This document shows, piece by piece, positions 36,523-45,025 of a DNA stretch of 64,000 nt. The notes beneath the pieces are model-generated. The model worked only from the letters and a program-made list of their open reading frames with translations, ran no database searches and was not told where the DNA came from. Origin of the DNA: Dyadobacter tibetensis Y620-1 (lineage in GTDB: Bacteria; Bacteroidota; Bacteroidia; Cytophagales; Spirosomataceae). Within the stretch, counting starts at the first letter, position 1, and each line of letters opens with the position of its first letter. The translations under genes were made by a program, and so were the position numbers. The stretch lies in contig NZ_AZQN01000002.1 of NCBI RefSeq assembly GCF_000566685.1, positions 1-64,000 of the forward strand, in the 5' to 3' direction.

Positions 36523-37569
36523 ATGAAAATTGTAATTTTAACGTTTCATTATGCCAATAATTACGGAGCTTTACTGCAGTGCTACGCCTTATCCGAGGTA
36601 TTAAAATTAAAAGGACACACCGTAAACTTATTGAACTTAAACAAACCCCCAAAAAAAACTAGTCTAAGGAATAGGATAAGATTTGCAATCTATCACTATC
36701 GCCTAAACAAATTCAGAAAGGAATATCTTCCTAAGCCGACCAGAAAGTATATTAACTATTCTGAACTAAAAGCAGATTTACCTGTGGCTGATTGTTTCAT
36801 TGTTGGTAGTGATCAGGTTTGGAATCCACAAATCACCGGCGATAACTGTTTGGAGTACTTTTTTAGCTTTTTACAAGATAGTCAAAAAAGGATAGCATAT
36901 GCTGCAAGTTTTGGATTAAGTTCTTGGACATCAACCCAATTTGATGACGATATTAAAACCTTTCTGGGAAAATTTGATTCTGTCGGTATTAGGGAAGATT
37001 CGGGAGTAGAGATTGCCAAAGAAATCTTTGGTATCCGATCAAAGCAAGTATTGGACCCTACACTTCTGCTTGATAACTATGATAATCTAACAGGCCCTAC
37101 TACTACAAAAAGCTCGCTAATAACATACAAGTTTGCTAAAGATGATGACTGGTTCAGTTTTGTAAGAGCTGTTAGTGTCCAACTAAATTTAGATCCCATT
37201 GCTCTTAATGAAAATAAACCCCAGAAGGACGTTAAAATTTCTCCCTTCACTTCTGTAGAAGAATGGGTCCGGAAAATAAGGGAAGCTTCGTTCGTAATCA
37301 CAGATTCTTTTCATTGCATGGTGTTCGCAATTATATTCAATAAACCATTTGTAGTATTACCAGCACATCCGGAGAGAATTGGAAGAATGTTGTCCTTGTT
37401 AAAAAGCTTAAATCTTAGCGACAGGTTTTTTTATCAAAAGGAGGATATATTATCGAGTAATATTCTTAGCACAGATATTGATTATAACATAACTAATAAA
37501 CTGCTAAAAGAAATGAGAAAATCTTCGTATGAGTTTTTGGACGAATGTTTAATTAATAATAAAGCTTAA
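36523..37569 (+). CDS. Polysaccharide pyruvyl transferase family protein
   Basis: 348 residues. N-terminal ILTFHYANNYGALLQCYALSEVL, then FIVGSDQVWNP and RIAYAASFG, and C-terminal ITDSFHCMVFAIIFNKPFVVL. These are hallmark motifs of the CsaB/PssM-like pyruvyltransferase family, which puts ketal-linked pyruvate on surface sugars using PEP. Two bases after the Wzy stop, so cotranscribed. The pyruvate would add negative charge to the polymer. Confidence 0.88.
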   Translation: MKIVILTFHYANNYGALLQCYALSEVLKLKGHTVNLLNLNKPPKKTSLRNRIRFAIYHYRLNKFRKEYLPKPTRKYINYSELKADLPVADCFIVGSDQVWNPQITGDNCLEYFFSFLQDSQKRIAYAASFGLSSWTSTQFDDDIKTFLGKFDSVGIREDSGVEIAKEIFGIRSKQVLDPTLLLDNYDNLTGPTTTKSSLITYKFAKDDDWFSFVRAVSVQLNLDPIALNENKPQKDVKISPFTSVEEWVRKIREASFVITDSFHCMVFAIIFNKPFVVLPAHPERIGRMLSLLKSLNLSDRFFYQKEDILSSNILSTDIDYNITNKLLKEMRKSSYEFLDECLINNKA

Positions 37570-37600
37570 ATTAAACCTATTTAGATAATTTAGAAACGCA

Positions 37601-38806
37601 ATGCCGCCAAAAATACTTATTCTCCCTTCTTTTTATCCAATGGAAATGGATTTCCCACGCGGTAACTTTTTCCAAGAACAAACAGAAATGCTCGTACAAA
37701 ACGGAGTTAATGCGACGGTACTTTTCAATGAATCCCGATCTATTAGATCATTCACTATAAAAAAATTTCGCTTGGCTCACTTTCAAACCACCTACGGGAT
37801 TGAGAACAATGTACCTGTTTTTAGAAAAAGAGGATGGAATATAATTCCTACAAAATTTAAACTAGGATCAAAGATTTGGATATACAATTCTATAAAATTG
37901 TTCGAGCATTACATTAATAATTATGGTAAGCCCGATATCATTCATGCACATTGTGCTCAAAATGCAGGCATGGTAGCACTCCATATAAAGAGGAAATATA
38001 ACATCCCATATTTAATTACTGAGCATTCAACTGCTTATGCTTTGAAGCCTTTAAGCGTAGAACTTAAGTCTGCAATAAACGAAGTATATTCGAATGCATT
38101 TAAAGTAATAGCAGTGAGTACAGAATTCCAAAAATTATTAGCTAACAAACTATCTCTACCGGTCAATTTATTTGAAGTGATTCCTAATTTTATAGATACC
38201 AATTATTTTCAAAATACGGCAATTGGAGATTCATCACAGTTACCTTATTTGACAATTTTTACTGTCTGTTACCACGAAAGAAAGAAAAGGATAGATAGAC
38301 TTATTGAAGCATTTCATAATATTTGCCAACAAGTTGCTAATGTAAAATTAGTTATAGGAGGCGTAGGCCCTGAAACAAGTCGTCTGCAAGCTCAGGTTAA
38401 AAGGTTAAATCTTGATTCAAAGATTTCATTTTCAGGATTTTTAACAAAGGAGCAAGTAAAAGATCAGTTATCCAAGACTTCTATATTCGTACTACCAAGT
38501 GATGTAGAAACATTTGGAGTAGTTCTCATTGAAGCTATGGCAATGGGTGTTCCGGTAATATCGACTAGATCAGGGGGACCGGAGGATATCATTAGTCCTG
38601 AGACAGGTATTTTGGTAGAAAAAACTTCAGAAGATTTACAAAAGGCAATTTTACACTTAATCGCCAATAAATCTCAGTTCGACTCCGTTAAAATTCGAAG
38701 GCGTATTTTAGATAATTATAGCGGCAAGGCGGTTGCTGATCAGTATAAATTAATTTATAATAACGCTTTTAGTGCCCTCCTCAATTTTGAATCGACTCGA
38801 AACTGA
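37601..38806 (+). CDS. Glycosyltransferase family 4
   Basis: 401 residues, GT-B fold. N-terminal acceptor domain with IIHAHCAQNAGMVA and LITEHSTAYALKP, C-terminal donor domain with KRIDRLIEAF, SKTSIFVLPSDVETFGVVLIEAMAMGVPVISTRSGGPEDII (E-x7-E motif in ETFGVVLIEAM). Adds one sugar of the repeat unit; donor unknown. Confidence 0.92.
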   Translation: MPPKILILPSFYPMEMDFPRGNFFQEQTEMLVQNGVNATVLFNESRSIRSFTIKKFRLAHFQTTYGIENNVPVFRKRGWNIIPTKFKLGSKIWIYNSIKLFEHYINNYGKPDIIHAHCAQNAGMVALHIKRKYNIPYLITEHSTAYALKPLSVELKSAINEVYSNAFKVIAVSTEFQKLLANKLSLPVNLFEVIPNFIDTNYFQNTAIGDSSQLPYLTIFTVCYHERKKRIDRLIEAFHNICQQVANVKLVIGGVGPETSRLQAQVKRLNLDSKISFSGFLTKEQVKDQLSKTSIFVLPSDVETFGVVLIEAMAMGVPVISTRSGGPEDIISPETGILVEKTSEDLQKAILHLIANKSQFDSVKIRRRILDNYSGKAVADQYKLIYNNAFSALLNFESTRN

Positions 38807-38866
38807 TAAGAGAAGTCTAAAAAATTGATAGCCGTTGCGAATCCATTCCTCACTACTATTTAAATT

Positions 38867-39793
38867 ATGATTTTTCAACCAGCTCCAATCTTGCTATTTA
38901 CCTATAAACGTCTGGCAACGGTTAAAAAGACTATAGAGGCACTTAAAGAAAATGCCTTAGCGGATGAAAGTGATCTATATATCTTTTCGGATGGCCCTAA
39001 GAATGAAAAGGATGCTGAAATAATTGCTTGTCTACGAGATTATTTAAAAACTGTTACAGGCTTCAGAAATATTACCATTTACGAATCTCGTGTAAATAAG
39101 GGTCTGGCATCTTCCATAATAGATGGAGTATCTCTAATTATTAAGCAATCTGAAAAGGTGATAGTTCTGGAGGATGATCTGATAACGACCAAAAACTTTT
39201 TACAATTTATGAACTTAGGTTTGGAGTCATATCATACCAATACGGAGGTGCTTTCCATTTCAGGCTATTCATTTAATCTTGGCGAAAAACAACATAACGA
39301 TGATGACGCATATTTTCTCAACAGAGGGTGGTCTTGGGGTTGGGCTACATGGTTGGACAGATGGGATAATGTGGATTGGTCGGTAAATGATTACCCAAGC
39401 TTCAAAAATAACCTCAAAGCTCGTAAGGAATTTGCCAAAGGAGGCTCTGACCTCAATGCCATGTTAGATAAACAGATGGAAGGATCCTTAGATTCCTGGG
39501 CCATTCGCTGGTTTTATCATCAATTCAAAACCAAGACTTTAACATTATATCCTGTCTATTCAAAGATATTTAATGAAGGTTTTGACAGCGACGCGACGCA
39601 TACAACAGGCTCAGAAAGACGATATATTCCGAATATCGATAAGTTATGTAGATTCGATTTTCAGTTTCCGAAAACTATTGCGCTTTCCAAACATTTTCAG
39701 AAGAAATTTAATGATAAAATGGGTCTACAGCAAAGGTTTCTTTCTAAGCTTGAATCATATATAGTCAAATTTTCACGAAATTTTTCAAAATAA
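38867..39793 (+). CDS. GT-A-type glycosyltransferase
   Basis: 308 residues. PILLFTYKRLATVKKTIEAL begins a GT-A nucleotide-binding domain. VIVLEDDLITTKNFLQFMN has the metal-binding EDD, as in GT2/GT13-related transferases. FLNRGWSWGWATWLDRWD is typical of a group of bacterial transferases in polysaccharide loci. Probably adds a sugar of the repeat unit. The stop overlaps the next start by one base. Confidence 0.85.
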   Translation: MIFQPAPILLFTYKRLATVKKTIEALKENALADESDLYIFSDGPKNEKDAEIIACLRDYLKTVTGFRNITIYESRVNKGLASSIIDGVSLIIKQSEKVIVLEDDLITTKNFLQFMNLGLESYHTNTEVLSISGYSFNLGEKQHNDDDAYFLNRGWSWGWATWLDRWDNVDWSVNDYPSFKNNLKARKEFAKGGSDLNAMLDKQMEGSLDSWAIRWFYHQFKTKTLTLYPVYSKIFNEGFDSDATHTTGSERRYIPNIDKLCRFDFQFPKTIALSKHFQKKFNDKMGLQQRFLSKLESYIVKFSRNFSK

Positions 39794-40332
39794 TGATCCA
39801 ATTGATTAAAAAACTACGTGATTTATATTTGGTTCATATTAAATACCGCTCCTATAATATAAAGTCTGGTTTTCATGCAGGAGCTCGAGTAAGATTATGG
39901 GCCCCCCATCAATTACAAATAGGCAAAAGCTTCTATATCGGCCGTGATTCGTTTATTGAAACTGATTGTGTAATTGGCGATTATGTCCTAATTGCAAATC
40001 GTGTGGGCATCATAGGTAAATACGATCATAACTATCAAGAAATAGGAACACCGATTAGATTGGCTGAAAGTATTAGGGACAAAAATTATAGTTGGAAAGG
40101 CAAGAACGTTATAACCTATATTGGCAATGACGTATGGATAGGTTATGGGGCCATAATTATGGGGGGTATCCAAATTGGAGAGGGATCAATAATTGCAGCA
40201 GGAAGTATCGTCACTAAAAATGTTGACCCTTATTCCATATATGCAGGTAATCCCGCTAAGAAAATTAGGGATAGATTTGAGACTGCTGAAGATTTGAAGT
40301 TACACAAGTATAAACTTATCAAAAGTTATTAA
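39793..40332 (+). CDS. Hexapeptide-repeat acyltransferase (WcaF/WcaB-like)
   Basis: 179 residues of left-handed beta-helix repeats (IGKSFYIGRDSFIETDCVIGDYVLI, IGNDVWIGYGAIIMGGIQIGEGSIIAAGSIV) ending YSIYAGNPAKKIR. Putative catalytic His in GKYDHNY. It overlaps the preceding stop (TAATG), so it is coupled to the transferase. The stop codon lies inside a perfect 18-bp hairpin. Likely a second acetyltransferase of the polymer. Confidence 0.88.
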   Translation: MIQLIKKLRDLYLVHIKYRSYNIKSGFHAGARVRLWAPHQLQIGKSFYIGRDSFIETDCVIGDYVLIANRVGIIGKYDHNYQEIGTPIRLAESIRDKNYSWKGKNVITYIGNDVWIGYGAIIMGGIQIGEGSIIAAGSIVTKNVDPYSIYAGNPAKKIRDRFETAEDLKLHKYKLIKSY

Positions 40333-40352
40333 ACTAATAACTTTTGATAAGT
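40314..40352. terminator. Perfect 18-bp hairpin at the right edge of the AT-rich block
   Basis: ACTTATCAAAAGTTATTA (40314-40331), loop AAC, TAATAACTTTTGATAAGT (40335-40352). The acyltransferase stop codon TAA (40330-40332) is within it. No U-tract follows, so it may serve as a 3' stabiliser or bidirectional terminator. Confidence 0.75.
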
Positions 40353-40560
40353 ACTAACATATATAGACCGCCTTAATTCGGACGAAGCAGATATTAGTAA
40401 AGGGAAATAAGATTTCTCTCCTACCGATCGTAGTGCTTTTCAAAAAAATGCCGTATTACACTATAACGAATATTATACTCCATCCATTAGTCTAGATGTA
40501 TTAAAAAATGCCTATAGAACGATTAACAGAGAAAAGGGAATTCTTAAATTGCAACATTAG
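40351..40560 (+). pseudogene. Remnant of a lost polysaccharide gene
   Basis: One frame can be read from 40351 through VLTYIDRLNSDEADISKGK, a single stop (40411-40413), then DFSPTDRSAFQKNAVLHYN and EYYTPSISLDVLKNAYRTI to a stop at 40558-40560. The stretch is out of frame with the WecG-like gene, which starts inside it. The S-x-x-L-D-x(6)-T pattern near the end recalls the C-terminus of initiating sugar transferases, but I am not sure of the family. Confidence 0.4.
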
Positions 40561-41311
40561 TATAGGCAGTTACAGAGCCTTTATTAATACGTTAACCCTG
40601 AATGCAGCTACGCTTACCTCCACAACAGTTTGTGTAGCTAACGTGCATATGCTGGTGGAGGCTAATCAGGACATATTTATGCAGGCAATTCTGAATCGTG
40701 CCGATGTAGTCACTCCAGACGGTATGCCTCTTGCTAAGGGTCTGGAAATAATCTATGGAGCCAAACAGGATCGGGTCGCTGGAATGGATCTGCTGCCTTC
40801 CCTGATAGAAGAAGCTGCGAAGCGTGGGATTGGCGTCTTTTTTTATGGCTCAACGGATGAAGTTCTGAATGCGATGATCAAAAGGGCCACTAGCGAATAC
40901 CCACATTTGAATGTGGCCGGTGCTTACTCTCCTCCCTTTCGGGCAATGACAGAAGAAGAAGATCAAGAAGTAATCTCTATGATCAACAAGGTACAGCCTG
41001 GTTTTGTGTTTGTAGGATTAGGTTGTCCCAAACAGGAAAAATGGATGTTCAAAATGCAAGGCAAAATCCATTCCGTGATGATAGGACTGGGTGGAGCATT
41101 TCCCGTCTATGCCCGCACTCAAACCAGGGCTCCTCAATGGATGCAGGACAAAGGGCTGGAGTGGTTGTTCCGGCTATATCAGGAACCTGGTAGATTGTGG
41201 AAACGCTATCTGGTTACTAATACCATTTTTATGAAGCTTTTCGCCCAGGAGTACTATCATAAAGTCATACGTGGTAAGGTTAGTCATAAAGAAAGGGAGA
41301 ACTGGGTTTAG
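40508..41311 (+). CDS. WecG/TagA/CpsF family glycosyltransferase
   Basis: 267 residues, GT26 family. VTPDGMPLAKGLEIIYG (catalytic-type Asp in TPDG), RVAGMDLLPSLIEEA, GIGVFFYGSTDEVL, PGFVFVGLGCPKQEKWM, GLGGAFPVYARTQTRAPQWMQDKGLEWLFRLYQEP are hallmark motifs. It adds the second sugar onto an undecaprenyl-diphosphate-linked first sugar, such as UDP-ManNAc or UDP-GlcA derivatives in other loci. It precedes the gene for the initiating transferase. Base composition returns to the genome norm here. Confidence 0.92.
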   Translation: MPIERLTEKREFLNCNISIGSYRAFINTLTLNAATLTSTTVCVANVHMLVEANQDIFMQAILNRADVVTPDGMPLAKGLEIIYGAKQDRVAGMDLLPSLIEEAAKRGIGVFFYGSTDEVLNAMIKRATSEYPHLNVAGAYSPPFRAMTEEEDQEVISMINKVQPGFVFVGLGCPKQEKWMFKMQGKIHSVMIGLGGAFPVYARTQTRAPQWMQDKGLEWLFRLYQEPGRLWKRYLVTNTIFMKLFAQEYYHKVIRGKVSHKERENWV

Positions 41312-41641
41312 GACATATATCCTTAAAAATCAACCTTCCAGCCACATATTTATTACCATTAACTAAGTTTTTAACCTTTTAATAGTACAATTCAGTTAAA
41401 TTTTTGAAGTTTAATAACAAAATAACTTTTGTCCTAAAAACATTTATTTGATACTGTACAATATTTGGTATATTCGTATTAGAATACAAGGGTTTTAATA
41501 ATAAATAGTTAGAAGTTATTCTATATATTTGCATTTGCATGTCTAGGCTATTTAGCTAAAACATGTAAAACCTAAAATTCAGCTTTGTCGAACCTTACTC
41601 AGTCCGGCCAAGTCATTACTCAACGTTATTATAAAAACATC
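41312..41641. promoter_or_regulatory. 330-bp AT-rich gap with candidate promoter and motif copy
   Basis: Contains a TATATTTG (41524-41531) that fits the -7 box of Bacteroidota promoters, without a good -33, and the fifth motif copy at its end. An in-frame TTG at 41585 could start the next protein earlier, but that leader would not look like the family. Confidence 0.4.
41615..41630 (+). promoter_or_regulatory. ATTACTCAACGTTATT element, copy 5
   Basis: Ends 11 bases before the ATG at 41642 of the initiating sugar transferase. Shares 14 of 15 core bases with copies at 26936 and 27134. Confidence 0.6.
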
Positions 41642-43012
41642 ATGAAGAATCGATTCGCTGGCCTTCTGCCGAAGGTCCATCTATGGACGGATCTCGTCCT
41701 ACTCAATGTATCCTTTTTTCTTGCCTACGCCCTCCGTTTTGAATCTCTACCGACCTTACTAGGAGATCCTTATACCAATATGCTTCTGGTAGCCAACCTC
41801 TTATGGCTCCTGTGCTCAAACCTGGCAAGAACCTATTATTTTACCCGACTATCCTACCATTTTAATATTCAGATTACCAGTCTGCTCAAAACGGCAGTAG
41901 CACATGCTGGATTATTGATGGGCTTTATGTATTTCGCTCAGGTGGGTGATCTATATTCCCGTTCACAGTTTCTGTTGACCTATGCCTTGTTTTTATTGGC
42001 AAGCACCCTGTCCAGGGCGGTGGCGGTGAGCGTTTTAAAGCTTTATCGCCATGCCGGTTATAACTACAACCGCTATGTGGTGGTGGGCAAGGGAGAACTG
42101 GCTACCATGATCCGCAACTTCTACAGCCAGAACCGCGAGCTTGGCTACCGCTTCTACGGTACCGTACCCTTTACCAACGACGACCCCGAACAGATGAACC
42201 GGTTGGAAGCGATGATCAACGAGCAAAAACTGGATTATGTGTATTGCTGCCTGTCCGACCTGACCGATGAACAAGTGCGCGACTTGATTCGCCTGGGCGA
42301 GCGCCACCGTACGCAAATCCGCCTGGTACCCGATTTCAGGGGCTTTATGGACAAAATGGCCCGTATCGAATACCACGATTTGTATCCGGTAATTCAGGTC
42401 AATACCAAACCCTTTTCCAATATTCAGGAACAGAGTATCAAACGTGTTTTCGACCTGGTCTTCTCCAGTATTGTAATGATCCTGGGTGCGCCACTCTTTC
42501 TTATACTTATGCTGGTAGTAAAACTTTCCTCTCCGGGACCGATTTTCTTCCGTCAAAAACGTTCGGGACGCTGGGGAGAAATATTTGAGATCTATAAATT
42601 CCGAAGCATGTATGCCGACTGTGACAAGATGGGACTGCAACATTCTCAGGGCGATAATGACCCCCGGATCACCCCTGTTGGAAAAATCCTAAGAAAAACC
42701 AGGCTGGATGAGCTTCCTCAGTTCTATAATGTACTAAAAGGTGATATGTCGGTAGTCGGTCCCCGTCCTCTGTATAAATATGACGTGGATATGCTGATGG
42801 AGGCCGAGCCCCACGACTTTCAGCGGTTGCTTACCGTGAAGCCAGGGATCACCTCTATTGGCCAGATCAATGTGGGCTATGCCGACACAGTAGCCAAAAA
42901 TGTGGAACGACTACAGTACGATGTGCAATATTTAAAATCTTACAGCATATTAGACGATATCAAGCTTATCTTCAAAACCGTTCAGGTAATGGTTTTGGGA
43001 CGAGGACAATAA
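41642..43012 (+). CDS. WcaJ-like undecaprenyl-phosphate glucose phosphotransferase
   Basis: 457 residues. N-terminal four to five membrane segments plus a CoA-binding-like domain (YNRYVVVGKGELATMIRNFYSQ), C-terminal bacterial sugar transferase domain with a membrane helix (VFDLVFSSIVMILGAPLFLILML) then SSPGPIFFRQKRSGRWGEIFEIYKFRSMY, RKTRLDELPQFYNVLKGDMSVVGPRP and KPGITSIGQINVGYA. It transfers hexose-1-phosphate to undecaprenyl phosphate, starting each repeat unit. I start at 41642; an in-frame TTG at 41585 is the alternative. Confidence 0.93.
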   Translation: MKNRFAGLLPKVHLWTDLVLLNVSFFLAYALRFESLPTLLGDPYTNMLLVANLLWLLCSNLARTYYFTRLSYHFNIQITSLLKTAVAHAGLLMGFMYFAQVGDLYSRSQFLLTYALFLLASTLSRAVAVSVLKLYRHAGYNYNRYVVVGKGELATMIRNFYSQNRELGYRFYGTVPFTNDDPEQMNRLEAMINEQKLDYVYCCLSDLTDEQVRDLIRLGERHRTQIRLVPDFRGFMDKMARIEYHDLYPVIQVNTKPFSNIQEQSIKRVFDLVFSSIVMILGAPLFLILMLVVKLSSPGPIFFRQKRSGRWGEIFEIYKFRSMYADCDKMGLQHSQGDNDPRITPVGKILRKTRLDELPQFYNVLKGDMSVVGPRPLYKYDVDMLMEAEPHDFQRLLTVKPGITSIGQINVGYADTVAKNVERLQYDVQYLKSYSILDDIKLIFKTVQVMVLGRGQ

Positions 43013-43155
43013 TCAGTGCCCCCATGCCTTACCCTGGGCTGAATATGGCTTCTACGGAAGCATCAACCCTCCTGGGCTTCCAGCAATGGCTGCCATAGGA
43101 CAAAAAACAAACACCATAAAGAGTCATAATTATCACTAACAGTTTAACAATCACA

Positions 43156-44187
43156 ATGAAAAAACGTACACTGAAGCTTTTAACATTGGCAATGCTCATC
43201 ACCAGTGTGATGTACAATTGCAAAAAGAAGGACGAGCCATTCCCAACGGAACCAGATCAGGGTCTGACAGAAGAACTTAACAAAATTGAGCTTCCGACCA
43301 TTACCCTGACTACGCCTGCGGCTGTAACATCAACGGAATCTTCTGTCGCTGTTTCTGCCAAAACTGCTGCTGTAGCCTCTGCTATGTCGGAAATTACCCC
43401 TGATAACATCCCCGCTGCGGCGACAGAAGCGGCTGCTGAAGTTTCTGCAAACCTTAGCGCAGGGGACGTAAGCACCCTGAACTCTGTGAATGCAGAGACC
43501 ATCGCTGCTATTTCTGCAGGTGGAGCCCTTCCGGCCAACCTTAAGACTGTTATGGACAAGATCGCCGCCAATCCCGTTCTAAAGGCCTATATGCCGGCTC
43601 TTACCCTTCCTACAGTGGGTGGAACTACAATTTCGGGAACACGAACATCTGCTCCTGAAGCAGTAGAAAGCACCAATGGTGTATTGGTAGAAGATGCTTG
43701 TCTGGTAAAGGCAAATGCAGTATTTGATGCTGTAAAAGCGAAGCTTGATGCCAGCAGAGCGGCAGAAAACACTAAAATTGCAAATGCCTATGCGGCTAAT
43801 ATTGCTCCTCTTGCGGCTGCAGAAACTGCCTGTACAGGCGCTATTCCTGCGAAATATGCTGCCTTGGCTACTGAAGCCAATGCCCTTTCGGCAAGTGCAC
43901 AGTCTAAACTTGACGCTGCCCAGTCGGCTTTAGGATCGAATTACGAACTGCTTTCAGCCCTAAACAAAATCCAGCTTTTATCTTATCTGAGTTCTTTGAA
44001 TACCTTGAAGGCTGCGGATCTGAAGGCTTGTGCGGCCAAAACTACGGCTGGCACCACCAATGCGGCTGCAGCCAGAGATGCGGATATCGCGAAGGTAACG
44101 GCCAATTATACTACGGCTTTAGCTACGGCAACGGAAGCGAAAACTAAATTGGTAGAAAGCTGCCATAACCAAGGTGGAGGAAACTAA
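43156..44187 (+). CDS. Ala-rich lipoprotein of unknown function
   Basis: 343 residues. Signal peptide with lipobox at MYNC (Cys ~22). The mature protein is unusually rich in Ala, Thr and Ser, with long helix-forming stretches (VAVSAKTAAVASAMSEI, NAAAARDADIAKVTANY) suggesting coiled coils or a helical bundle. It has four further cysteines toward the C-terminus. No family recognised. It lies between the initiating transferase and the YjbH-like pair, overlapping the latter by 14 bases, so it is probably a partner in outer-membrane polymer export. Confidence 0.75.
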   Translation: MKKRTLKLLTLAMLITSVMYNCKKKDEPFPTEPDQGLTEELNKIELPTITLTTPAAVTSTESSVAVSAKTAAVASAMSEITPDNIPAAATEAAAEVSANLSAGDVSTLNSVNAETIAAISAGGALPANLKTVMDKIAANPVLKAYMPALTLPTVGGTTISGTRTSAPEAVESTNGVLVEDACLVKANAVFDAVKAKLDASRAAENTKIANAYAANIAPLAAAETACTGAIPAKYAALATEANALSASAQSKLDAAQSALGSNYELLSALNKIQLLSYLSSLNTLKAADLKACAAKTTAGTTNAAAARDADIAKVTANYTTALATATEAKTKLVESCHNQGGGN

Positions 44188-45025
44188 TTATTCCAAAACA
44201 ATATGCCTAAGGAAGGGCGGCCTGGTGCTGTCCTTCCTTTTGTTGTTTTGCTGCAGCCTGGTCAAGGGGCAGGTCAATCTGGTAGGCAAACCCGGGCTGA
44301 TATACACCCCCAGCGCCCGGGAATCTCCCGACGGACAGTTGAGCTTTGGCTATAATTATAATCCCATACGCTATAGCCTTAGGAAAAGAGGTAAGAATCC
44401 GGAACAGATTCTATTTGCCAATCTTACATTTTTAAAAAGATTTGACATAAATTTTCTGCTCCTACAATCTCGAGCTACAAAAACCCGTCCGGTTAGGGAA
44501 GCCATAGGCGACCGGCAGATAGATCTTCGCTACCTGATCCTGAAGGAAAAGGCTAATTGGCCTTCTCTGGCGGTGATGGTGAGCACCCCTTTTACCACGG
44601 ATGGGGCCATGCTGACCCATGCATTGGTGGCTACCAAGAATTTTCAGCTGAAAACCGATTGGATACTAGAAGTAAGCGCGGGATATGGCAGCCCCTATTA
44701 TCTATATCGGGACGACAGCAATCTGAAAAATACCAGCGTTCTGACTAATTTCGCCTGGCAGAAAAAAAGTGAAGACAGTTATAAAAATATGTATCTGGAA
44801 GGGCCCTTTGCCGGAGTAGGCCTTCATTACCGGAATGTGGGGGGACTGATGGCCGAATGGGATGGCCAGCAAATGAATATAGGTGCCTATGGCCGGATAT
44901 TCAAGCGCTGGACCGTTCAAGCCGCCCTGCTAAATTTTGACCAGGTTTCGTTTGGAACCTCGTTTGCATTTTCTTTACTAGACCCTGCCCGTCGCATTAA
45001 AAAGCAAACCCATGAAAGCCAGTAA
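44174..45025 (+). CDS. YjbH-like outer-membrane protein, N-terminal-barrel type
   Basis: 283 residues with a signal peptide (FLLLFCCSLVKG) and a beta-rich body. The start VNLVGKPGLIYTPSARESPDGQLSFGYNYNP fits the opening of YjbH/GfcD proteins (GLIxTPxA..G). Alternating hydrophobic strands with aromatic ends suggest a barrel. Begins at a GTG inside the lipoprotein gene and overlaps the next gene by 14 bases. Proteobacterial YjbH is ~700 residues with two barrels; here the second half seems to be the following gene. Confidence 0.7.
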   Translation: MEETNYSKTICLRKGGLVLSFLLLFCCSLVKGQVNLVGKPGLIYTPSARESPDGQLSFGYNYNPIRYSLRKRGKNPEQILFANLTFLKRFDINFLLLQSRATKTRPVREAIGDRQIDLRYLILKEKANWPSLAVMVSTPFTTDGAMLTHALVATKNFQLKTDWILEVSAGYGSPYYLYRDDSNLKNTSVLTNFAWQKKSEDSYKNMYLEGPFAGVGLHYRNVGGLMAEWDGQQMNIGAYGRIFKRWTVQAALLNFDQVSFGTSFAFSLLDPARRIKKQTHESQ

